Source of the DNA: Candidatus Eiseniibacteriota bacterium
GTDB lineage: Bacteria; Eisenbacteria; RBG-16-71-46
Direction: 5' to 3'
Length of the DNA stretch: 13,351 nucleotides
NCBI GenBank assembly: GCA_903921835.1
Contig: CAIXRL010000366.1
Coordinates: 1 to 13,351, forward strand
The notes under the pieces are model-generated. The model did not search any database, was not told the origin of the DNA, and saw only the letters and a list, made by a program, of their open reading frames with translations. Numbering within the stretch: the first letter of the stretch is position 1; every line of letters starts with the position of its first letter. Both the position numbers and the translations under genes were made by a program. Of the stretch, positions 7,475 through 13,351 are shown piece by piece.

Positions 7475-8008
7475 CTACCTGCTCCAGTGCATCGCCATGT
7501 GCACCACGAAACGGATCACGAGTGACGCCTCGATCGCGGCGCTGGCGATGAAGAGCAGTTTGGCGAATCGGCCGCGGGCGAAGATCGCGGCGCCGGTCCA
7601 GACCAGACCCAGGAACGGTGTGGCCGTGAGTCGCAGCATGGCGAACATGGCGACCCAGCCGAGTTCGGGGTGTCGCGCCGGCAGTTGGCCGGTCTCCAGG
7701 ATGAACCACGCGGACACCGGGCCCGCGGCCGACATCAGGAACCCGAGCACTGCGAGCACGGGCCATACGCCCCGGTACTGGCGCAGCGAGACGAACAGCA
7801 GGCCGGTCGGCACCAGCGCGATGGTGGCGAACGCGGCGAAGCCCAGCGTGAAGCTGCCGAACGCGTACATGCCGCCCGAAGCGGCCATGTTCGCCGCGGG
7901 GATCGAGCGATCGTAGAGGACCGAGGCGAGGACGCCGATCCCGAGGGCGAAGGCGTAGCCGCAGAGGACCATCAACACCCGCTTCCATGGCGTCAGCGTG
8001 ATCTTCAT
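7475..8008 (-). CDS. Small multi-spanning membrane protein, paralogue of the gene downstream
   Basis: A 177-residue membrane protein of unknown function with about five hydrophobic segments (near 11-32, 50-75, 82-104, 117-144 and 149-172). Landmarks shared with its neighbour are SGGMYAFGS (44-52), ALVPTGL (64-70) and HPELG (113-117), with similar spacing, so this is a tandem duplication that has diverged considerably. AGGAGGA lies four bases before the ATG at 8008, which makes the start secure. It begins 31 bases after the end of an exported histidine phosphatase gene on the same strand, so cotranscription is likely. Joint function with the phosphatases is inferred from position only. Confidence 0.8.
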   Translation of the reverse strand: MKITLTPWKRVLMVLCGYAFALGIGVLASVLYDRSIPAANMAASGGMYAFGSFTLGFAAFATIALVPTGLLFVSLRQYRGVWPVLAVLGFLMSAAGPVSAWFILETGQLPARHPELGWVAMFAMLRLTATPFLGLVWTGAAIFARGRFAKLLFIASAAIEASLVIRFVVHMAMHWSR

Positions 8009-8039
8009 GTCGTCCTCCTGCGGCCCGCCGCGTGGTGCC

Positions 8040-8747
8040 TCAGCGAACGGGCTTCTTCGCTCCGAGTCCGCGACCGGCCCAGGTCTGCTTCTCGAACGGA
8101 ATGTGACCGGTGTCGCTGAACGTCACCAGCCGGCACGTGCCGTCGGGGCGCACGGCGATCACGGTCAGCGATGCGTTCGCAATGTCGGGGCCGTACCAGT
8201 TGCGCACGTCGGCGCCCAGGGCCTTCAGCGTCAGCCAGCGGATCACGTTGCCATGGCAGACGAGCACGTCCCACGTGTCGGCGTCGGGCGTGGGCACCAG
8301 ATACTTGGCCCCCACGCTCTCCAGCGTGGCTACGCAGTGCGCGACGTCTTCGGGGCTGTGGTAGGTGGTGTACTCGGGGTGCTCGGGCGTGGGTGTGCAC
8401 TCGTGGATGAGCGTGTCCACCCGGGGCGTCACGCGCATGAGCGCGCCCATGTCCTCCGCGGTCTGGCGCGCGCGCAGGAAGTCGCTGGTCACGAGCGAGC
8501 GGAACGTCACGGGCAGCGCGGCCAGGCGGGCGCCGAGCAGCTTCGCCTGCTCGTGTCCGAGCGCGTTGAGCGGGTTGGCGGTGCGCTCGTCGTCGTGGTC
8601 GTCGCGGTCGAACGCGCCGTGGCGGACCAGGTAGACGAAGTGCGTACCCCTGCTCGCGGGCTGGGCGGCTGCGGCCGGAACGTCTGCAGCCCCGGCGGCC
8701 GTCGCCGTGCATGCGGACAGTAGTGCGGCAAGAAACAGGCGCTTCAT
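8040..8747 (-). CDS. Exported histidine phosphatase, PGAM5-like (copy 1)
   Basis: A 235-residue histidine-phosphatase-superfamily protein. The N-terminus (KR, then LFLAALLSACTATAAGA, residues 2-20) is a signal peptide, so it probably acts outside the cytoplasm. Catalytic landmarks: LVRHG at 40-44 (nucleophile H43), SDFLRARQTAED at 88-99 (phosphate-binding Arg), E116 as likely acid, and VLVCHGNVIRW at 161-171 (second His, H165). The end, RPDG...DTGHIPFEK (200-220), closely recalls the C-terminus of PGAM5, a mitochondrial Ser/Thr/His protein phosphatase, rather than glycolytic phosphoglycerate mutase. The substrate is unknown. GGAGG precedes the ATG at 8747 by five bases. A second copy ends 26 bases upstream. 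HEC at 115-117 replaces the REC seen in the other copy. Confidence 0.9.
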   Translation of the reverse strand: MKRLFLAALLSACTATAAGAADVPAAAAQPASRGTHFVYLVRHGAFDRDDHDDERTANPLNALGHEQAKLLGARLAALPVTFRSLVTSDFLRARQTAEDMGALMRVTPRVDTLIHECTPTPEHPEYTTYHSPEDVAHCVATLESVGAKYLVPTPDADTWDVLVCHGNVIRWLTLKALGADVRNWYGPDIANASLTVIAVRPDGTCRLVTFSDTGHIPFEKQTWAGRGLGAKKPVR

Positions 8748-8773
8748 GGTGTCCTCCGCGTGCGCAACCGCCG

Positions 8774-9493
8774 CTACTTCATCCCCTGCACCACCGGCGC
8801 TCTCCAGCCCGCGCCCGCGCCGGCCCACGTCTGCTTCTCGAGCGGCATGTAGTCCACGGAGCTGTACATCACCAGGCGCGCGCCGCCGTCGGGGCGCACG
8901 GCGATCACGGTGATCGAGCAGTTCGCGATGTCGAACCGGGTCCAGCCCTTGGTGTCCATGCCCAGCGCCTTCGCGACCATCCAGCGGATCACGTTGCCGT
9001 GGCAGACGAGCACGTCGTGCGTGTCGGCGTCGGGCGTGGGGACGAAGTACTTCACCCACGCGGCCTCGCGGGCGGCGTCGCATTCGGCGATGTCCGCGGC
9101 CGAGTGGTTGCTCATGTAGTCGGCGCGATCGGCGGTGGACGTGCACTCGCGCAGCAGCGTGTCGCGCTCCGACTTCATGCCGAGCAGGGCGCCCGCGTCG
9201 TCCGCGGTCTGCCGGGCGCGCGTGAAGTCGCTGCTCACCAGCAGGTGGATCTTCACGGGCAGCTTCGCGAGCCGCTCGCCGAGCAGCTTCGCCTGCTCGT
9301 GCCCGAGCGCGTTGAGCCCGCTGCCGATGCGATCGTCGGTCTGCACGGTGTCGCGGTCGTAGAGGCCGTGGCGGACCAGATAGACGTAGTGCACGCCGCG
9401 CGGCCTGGGTGGCGTGGCGGCGGCGGGTGCGGCGGCATGGGCGAATGCAACGGCGCTTGCCAGCAGCGCGAGGGTCAGGATGAGGCGTTTCAT
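8774..9493 (-). CDS. Exported histidine phosphatase, PGAM5-like (copy 2)
   Basis: A 239-residue tandem paralogue of the phosphatase that follows it, with near-identical length and motif positions: RHG at 41-43 (H42), SDFTRARQTADD at 88-99, E116 and VLVCHGNVIRW at 161-171 (H165). The C-terminal MPLEKQTWAG matches the neighbour's IPFEKQTWAG. The signal peptide (KR, then LILTLALLASAVAFAHA, 2-20) predicts export. All catalytic residues are present, so both copies look active. A weak GAGAGA lies four bases before the ATG at 9493. It follows the large repeat-protein gene by 149 bases on the same strand and may be cotranscribed or have its own promoter. The physiological substrate is unknown; phosphoprotein or small phosphate ester are both possible. 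Confidence 0.9.
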   Translation of the reverse strand: MKRLILTLALLASAVAFAHAAAPAAATPPRPRGVHYVYLVRHGLYDRDTVQTDDRIGSGLNALGHEQAKLLGERLAKLPVKIHLLVSSDFTRARQTADDAGALLGMKSERDTLLRECTSTADRADYMSNHSAADIAECDAAREAAWVKYFVPTPDADTHDVLVCHGNVIRWMVAKALGMDTKGWTRFDIANCSITVIAVRPDGGARLVMYSSVDYMPLEKQTWAGAGAGWRAPVVQGMK

Positions 9494-9584
9494 GGAGTCT
9501 CTCGCGGTGGGAGTCTGTGAGCTTCCAGTACCCGGGACCATACGCCGACCACCGCGCTCTTGCCCAAGCGCCGTTTCCCGCAAG

Positions 9585-9600
9585 CGCCGGGGCCCCGGCG
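9585..9600. repeat. Perfect 16-bp GC palindrome
   Basis: CGCCGGGG-CCCCGGCG is a perfect palindrome 43 bases beyond the stop of the repeat-protein gene and 92 bases before the phosphatase start. As RNA it could form six G/C pairs closed by GGCC. No T-run follows on the minus strand, so it is not a standard intrinsic terminator; it could slow polymerase or mark a transcript end. A second GGGCCCCGG lies at about 9608-9616. Confidence 0.35.
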
Positions 9601-9642
9601 TGAACCAGGGCCCCGGGACGCTTCGTGGTATCGCCTGCAACG

Positions 9643-12072
9643 TCAACGCAGCACGACCATGTGCGTGGCGCTCATCTGGGCGGTCGTGAGCCGCACGAAG
9701 TACGCGCCGGGCGTGGCGTTCCTGCCCCGGGCGTCACGTCCGTCCCACACCACTCTGTGCGCGCCGGCTCCGTACATGCCGTCGGCGACGCGCCGCACCC
9801 GATGACCCGCGACGTCGAAGATCTCCAGCCGGGCGAGCCCCGCCTGCGGCAGCACGAAGCTGACGGAAGCGGCTCCCGACGTGGGATTCGGCGTCACGCT
9901 GCGGATCCCGAACGCGAGGTCGCCGGCCGTGGGATCCACGCCCAGCGTGCCCCAGTCGCAGGTCGTGGCGCACACGCGGATCGTCGCGCTGCTCCCGGCG
10001 CAATGCAGCGTGAGGCTCACGCAGCACGTCGAGCCGACGGGTGTGCCCGCCGCGCCGAGCACCAGCCACCCGGTCCAGCCAGCGGGGAGCGGATTGGGCG
10101 CCAGCGTGTGGTCCTCGTTCATCAGCACTGCGGTGAAGCCGTTGCAGACCGGATTCATGGCCCACCACGCGCCCAGCGGGGAAGTGCAGCCGCTGATCAC
10201 GTGGATCCAGCTGCGCCCGCCATTGGAGTTGAGCAGAATGGTGCCGTAGTGCCGGTTCACCGTGCCGGCGCCCCCGGATCCGCTCCACGTGACGTCCGCG
10301 TTGCCGTCCCAGTGATCGTCGAGCGGACAGGCGGCGCCGGTGGGCGAGGGGCCTCCACCCGACAGCACCTTGGTCGCGGTCGGCGGCAGCGCCGTCAGCG
10401 GCACGTCGAAGAACACGTCGAAGAAGCTGGCCGGCAGGAGTGACGGGATCGTGAAGTCGCCGATCGTCCCCATCTCCGGCATGAAGGCGCCGAATTTCTG
10501 CGAGCCCATGTGGCCGGTTGCCGCCTCGGTGGGCTGCGTCAGGCTGGGGTTGAGCCAGCGGACGTGGAAGCGGACGTTGCCGGTCCCGGTCAGCGTGGTC
10601 CAGTCCACGTCCCCCGGCTGCGGGCCGACTCCACCCTGGTTGCAGTTACAGGTGATCGCGCACAGGTTGATGGCAGCGGGCACGCCGTCGCAGGAGAACG
10701 TCACCTGGAAGCAGCACGTGTCGGGCGCGGGAGTGCCCGCGAACGCACTAATGGCGATGTAGCCGGTCCAGCCCGGCGGCACCGGGTTGGGCGCGGCGGT
10801 GAAGTCCTCGTTCACCAGCGTCGCGCTGAAGCCCTGGCAGAGTCCGATGATGCTCCACGGCATGCCGGTGGTGGTGTTGCAGAGCAGTTGCCGGACGTGG
10901 ATCATCGACTGGCCGTTGCCGGGGCAGACGACGATCTCACCGATGTGCTTGTTCACCTGCCCGCTGCCGGACGCGGCCGTCCACGCGAGGTCCACGTTGC
11001 CGTTCCAGTGTCGCCCATGCGGGCACGGGTCGCCGGCCGTGGGACCGCCGACCGTGGGCGGGTTCGCAGGCAACTTGGCCAGCGGCACGTCCGTGAACAC
11101 GTCGAAGAAGCTCGCGGGCGCGATCGCGGGCACGACGAAGCTGCCTATGGTCCCCACGTCGGGCATGAACACGCCGAACTCCTGCGAGTTCATGGTGCCG
11201 GTCGCGGGATCCGTGGGCGCTGTCGAGCTGGGATTGGTCCAGCGCACGTGGAAGCGCACGGTGGCGCCGTCCGGCAACGTGTTCCATTCGATCGTTCCGG
11301 GCTGAGGCACCGGTCCGGTCGACCCGCAGTTGCAGGTGGTGGCGCACAGCTCTACCAGCGCGACGTTGCCTCCGCAGCCGAACTGGATCACGAAGCAGCA
11401 CGAGGCGGGCACGCCGACGGTGGCGTCCGCGGTGACGCACACGTAGCCGGTCCAGCCGCCGGGCAGCGGCGAGGGTGCCGGGGTGATCCTGTCCTCCTCG
11501 AGCAACGTGACGTGGAAGCCCGGGCACAGCACGCCCACCGTCCACGTGGTCGGCGCGGCGCAACCGGTGATCATGTGAATGAGCGAGCACCCCGCGCCGG
11601 GGCACACGCGCAGCTGGCCGACGTGTCGGTGCACCTCGCCCGATCCGCCGGAGCCGCTCCAGGTGATGTCCACGTTGCCGTCCCAGTGATCGCCGGGCGG
11701 GCATGGGCCGCCCGCGCTGCCGCCGCCGGGGACGATGTTGGGAGGATTGGCCGGCAGCTCCGAGAGCGGGATCTCCACGAACACGTCGAAGAACTCATTG
11801 GGCAGGATGGCGGGGACGTCGAAAGGGCGCATCCCGCCGGCCGACGGCACGAACGCGCCAAACGCCTGCGGCGAGAGCACGCCCGTGACGGGCAGCGTGG
11901 GCGTCGCATCGGGATTGTCGAAGCGAAGGTGGAAGAGGACCGAACTGCCGCTGGTCGTCCAATCGACGTTCGATGTCAGCAGCCGGACGCTTCCAAGGGC
12001 GGTGTGCGCACAACACACCAAACCGAGTGCGAGGATCGCGACCCGGAACAGTGTCTTCGCGGAACAGATCAT
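9643..12072 (-). CDS. Secreted cysteine-rich three-repeat protein with C-terminal FlgD-like/sorting-type domain
   Basis: An 809-residue exported protein of unknown function. Signal peptide: FRVAILALGLVCCAHTALGS at 9-28. Three repeats follow at about 34-250, 258-478 and 486-708. Each carries FFDVF..(D/E)(V/I)PL..LP, HW(D/N)GN.D..W...SG.G.V..H.G, a CC pair and a terminal CAxTC. Cysteine counts are 12, 10 and 8, consistent with disulfide-stabilised extracellular domains. The last ~90 residues (NPTSGAASVSFVLPQAG...LEIFDVAGHRVR...VVWDGRD..G...PGAYFVRL) form the FlgD-type Ig domain common at the ends of secreted proteins in FCB-related phyla, where it can act as a secretion or anchoring tag. GGAGG lies five bases before ATG 12072; a TTG/GTG-type extension to 12099 is less likely. 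It could be a surface or spore-coat-like structural protein, which is speculation. Confidence 0.87.
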   Translation of the reverse strand: MICSAKTLFRVAILALGLVCCAHTALGSVRLLTSNVDWTTSGSSVLFHLRFDNPDATPTLPVTGVLSPQAFGAFVPSAGGMRPFDVPAILPNEFFDVFVEIPLSELPANPPNIVPGGGSAGGPCPPGDHWDGNVDITWSGSGGSGEVHRHVGQLRVCPGAGCSLIHMITGCAAPTTWTVGVLCPGFHVTLLEEDRITPAPSPLPGGWTGYVCVTADATVGVPASCCFVIQFGCGGNVALVELCATTCNCGSTGPVPQPGTIEWNTLPDGATVRFHVRWTNPSSTAPTDPATGTMNSQEFGVFMPDVGTIGSFVVPAIAPASFFDVFTDVPLAKLPANPPTVGGPTAGDPCPHGRHWNGNVDLAWTAASGSGQVNKHIGEIVVCPGNGQSMIHVRQLLCNTTTGMPWSIIGLCQGFSATLVNEDFTAAPNPVPPGWTGYIAISAFAGTPAPDTCCFQVTFSCDGVPAAINLCAITCNCNQGGVGPQPGDVDWTTLTGTGNVRFHVRWLNPSLTQPTEAATGHMGSQKFGAFMPEMGTIGDFTIPSLLPASFFDVFFDVPLTALPPTATKVLSGGGPSPTGAACPLDDHWDGNADVTWSGSGGAGTVNRHYGTILLNSNGGRSWIHVISGCTSPLGAWWAMNPVCNGFTAVLMNEDHTLAPNPLPAGWTGWLVLGAAGTPVGSTCCVSLTLHCAGSSATIRVCATTCDWGTLGVDPTAGDLAFGIRSVTPNPTSGAASVSFVLPQAGLARLEIFDVAGHRVRRVADGMYGAGAHRVVWDGRDARGRNATPGAYFVRLTTAQMSATHMVVLR
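9949..11967 (-). repeat. Three tandem coding repeats of about 660 bases
   Basis: Within the large secreted protein, units at about 11323-11967, 10639-11301 and 9949-10617 encode aligned domains. Repeats 2 and 3 look closest (RFHVRW.NPS, SQ.FG.FMP..GTIG, PASFFDVF), repeat 1 more diverged, which suggests stepwise duplication. Edges are approximate because they were set from protein alignment by eye. Confidence 0.8.
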
Positions 12073-12601
12073 GACGACCTCCTCACGAGGAATGGACAAT
12101 GGGAGGCGCAGTCGGGGGCGCCCGAGGGTTGGGCGCGATCGGCGACGCGTGATTCAGCGCTGAAGATATGGAGTGGAGGGCATCACTCCCTTCTCGGCGG
12201 AGCGCGCGCGGGCGCGACTTGGCGGGTTCGGCGGCCGTCGCGCTCAGGCGACGTCGAACCCTTCCGGTGTCGGAACGAGGGGCGGCCCTCGCCACGGGTC
12301 TCGGCACGGCAGGAGTATTGGCACGGTAGAGCGGCGCGAGCAAGCGGGATCTTGCGAGTTGTGGACGTGGGTCCTCAGCGAATAGAGTGTTGTGTAAGTA
12401 TCCATGATCATTCGCGTTACAATGCAAGTCGGGATGGCGGTGGCGGCCACATGCGTGCCGGGTCCCGGCGGCGTGATCGCACTCCCGCCGCGGCCGCGCG
12501 GTGCTCCAGCCGGAGTGGCGTGTCTTGTCGATTCTGCGGTGCTGCGTTGGTCTGGCTCCGCTTCGCCGTTCGTGCCTGCATCATGCATGAGGTCGACCGC
12601 C
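12073..12601. other. Gene-free divergent region between two secreted-protein genes
   Basis: Open frames here (for example 12083-12427 minus, and the upstream extension of the plus gene from 12404) are Arg/Pro/Ala-rich and not credible. A distinctly AT-richer stretch lies at about 12350-12425. It contains TACAAT at 12418-12423, resembling a plus-strand -10 box, without a well-placed -35; GATACT on the minus strand near 12398-12403 is a weak alternative. The region probably holds divergent promoters. Confidence 0.5.
12153..12164. promoter_or_regulatory. Perfect 12-bp palindrome, possible operator
   Basis: TTCAGCGCTGAA is a perfect dyad 81-92 bases upstream of the large repeat-protein start. 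On the minus strand it lies immediately downstream of CATATCT (12165-12171), a -10-like sequence, so a repressor bound there could cover the transcription start. No matching -35 box was identified and no regulator is encoded nearby. Confidence 0.3.
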
Positions 12602-13306
12602 ATGACGCCGATTCGCTTCGCGCTTCCGGTCGCGCTGTTCGTCTTCGCCACCGCCGCCGCACCCACGCTGCCCTCGCCGCCCATCTTGCTGCCAGGTCCG
12701 CCGGGTTGGTCGGGCGCGGTCGATCATCCGTTCTTCCCGCTGCGCCCGGGCACGGTGCTCGTCTACGCGACCAAAGCCGGCGCGCACGCGGGCACCGACA
12801 CGGTCTCGGTGTTGCGCGAGACGAAGACCATCATGGGCATCACCGCGCGGGTGGTGCGCGACCGCACGTACGAGCGTGGGGTGCTGGCCGAGGATTCGTT
12901 CGACTGGTACGCGCAGGACGTCGCGGGGAACGTCTGGTACCTGGGCGAGAAGACGATGGAGTACCGCGCGGGCGAGGTGGTGAGCACCGCCGGTTCGTGG
13001 GAGGCGGGCAGGAACGGCGCGCAGCCGGGCATCGTGATGTGGGCGAGGCCGAAACCGGGACCGGCGTATCGCCAGGAGTTCCGCCGCGGCGTCGCCGAGG
13101 ACGAGGCGCGCGTGCTCGACGTGGGCGCGAGGACGTCTGCCGCGGGCACGCCATACGACGGCTGCGTGCTGACCGAGGAGTGGTCGCCGCTGGAGCCGGG
13201 CGTGAAAGAGCACAAGTACTACGCGCGCGGCGTCGGCATGGTGCGCATGCAGACCGCAGCCGGCCCGAGCGAGGAGATGGTCCTGGCAAAGGCGATCGCG
13301 CCGTAG
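12602..13306 (+). CDS. Secreted protein of unknown function
   Basis: A 234-residue protein with a signal peptide (IRFALPVALFVFATAAA, residues 4-20) followed by a proline-rich linker (21-40). The mature part begins HPFFPLRPGT and runs through TKTIMGITARVVRDRTY, DSFDWYAQDVAGNVWYLGE, STAGSWEAGRNGAQPGIVM, YRQEF and EWSPLEPGVKEHKYYARGVG. I recall this pattern from unassigned secreted bacterial proteins, probably beta-rich, but know no function. There is a single cysteine (C188) and no lipobox. ATG 12602 was chosen because the signal peptide starts there and GAGG lies nine bases upstream; ATGs at 12587 and 12404 are in frame but add poor sequence. It is divergent from the repeat-protein gene across 529 bases. 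Confidence 0.85.
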   Translation: MTPIRFALPVALFVFATAAAPTLPSPPILLPGPPGWSGAVDHPFFPLRPGTVLVYATKAGAHAGTDTVSVLRETKTIMGITARVVRDRTYERGVLAEDSFDWYAQDVAGNVWYLGEKTMEYRAGEVVSTAGSWEAGRNGAQPGIVMWARPKPGPAYRQEFRRGVAEDEARVLDVGARTSAAGTPYDGCVLTEEWSPLEPGVKEHKYYARGVGMVRMQTAAGPSEEMVLAKAIAP

Positions 13307-13313
13307 CGCGCCC

Positions 13314-13339
13314 GGGGCGGGCGCCGCGCCGCCCGCTCC
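13314..13339 (+). terminator. GC-rich hairpin after the secreted-protein gene
   Basis: GGGGCGGGCG (13314-13323) can pair with CGCCCGCTCC (13330-13339), ten pairs including one G-U, around a six-base loop. It begins eight bases past the TAG. The following bases GCGTGATAGCC are not T-rich, so this is at best a T-less terminator or a 3' stabilising hairpin. Confidence 0.4.
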
Positions 13340-13351
13340 CGCGTGATAGCC

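Noticed and set aside
8748..9146. N-terminal extension of phosphatase copy 1
   Set aside because: It would run through copy 2 in the wrong frame. The MKRLF signal peptide with GGAGG upstream marks the real start at 8747.
12404..12601. Upstream in-frame extension of the secreted protein
   Set aside because: It would bury the signal peptide behind 66 residues of unpatterned sequence. ATG 12602 has its own ribosome-binding site.

Overview
This is a GC-rich chromosomal window (about two thirds G+C by eye, strong G/C bias at third codon positions) from a Gram-negative-type bacterium. The 809-residue secreted protein ends in a FlgD-like Ig / C-terminal sorting-type domain. Together with the high GC this recalls FCB-related candidate phyla such as Eisenbacteria or Gemmatimonadota, but that placement is inference. 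A complete selB shows that the organism probably decodes UGA as selenocysteine.

Layout from left to right. Positions 1-1557 (minus) hold the N-terminal two thirds of a fused aspartokinase/homoserine dehydrogenase (thrA type), cut by the window edge. Positions 1734-3527 (minus) hold a compact three-gene run: a RelE/ParE-type toxin, an XRE-type antitoxin whose start lies inside the toxin gene, and an NAD(P)-binding epimerase-like protein whose ATG overlaps the antitoxin stop. A 217-bp divergent gap with strong RNA-folding potential follows, then selB (3745-5655, plus). Positions 5679-6601 (minus) hold an HNH endonuclease gene broken by a one-base frameshift just before its HNH core, with a small acidic ORF (6652-6879, plus) diverging from it. 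The toxin-antitoxin and HNH segments look lower in GC than the metabolic genes and read as accessory inserts around selB.

From 12072 down to 6888 five minus-strand genes run head to tail: a secreted, cysteine-rich protein with three repeats of about 220 residues; two exported PGAM5-like histidine phosphatases in tandem; and two paralogous small membrane proteins in tandem. The doubled-pair arrangement (A-A'-B-B') is the most unusual feature of the window. After a 529-bp gap without a credible gene, a secreted protein of unknown function (12602-13306, plus) closes the window, followed by a GC-rich hairpin.

The genes do not form one pathway. Threonine/lysine-branch amino-acid synthesis, selenocysteine insertion, a toxin-antitoxin pair, a decayed nuclease and a cell-envelope/secreted block sit side by side. 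No CRISPR array, rRNA, convincing tRNA or transposase was seen.
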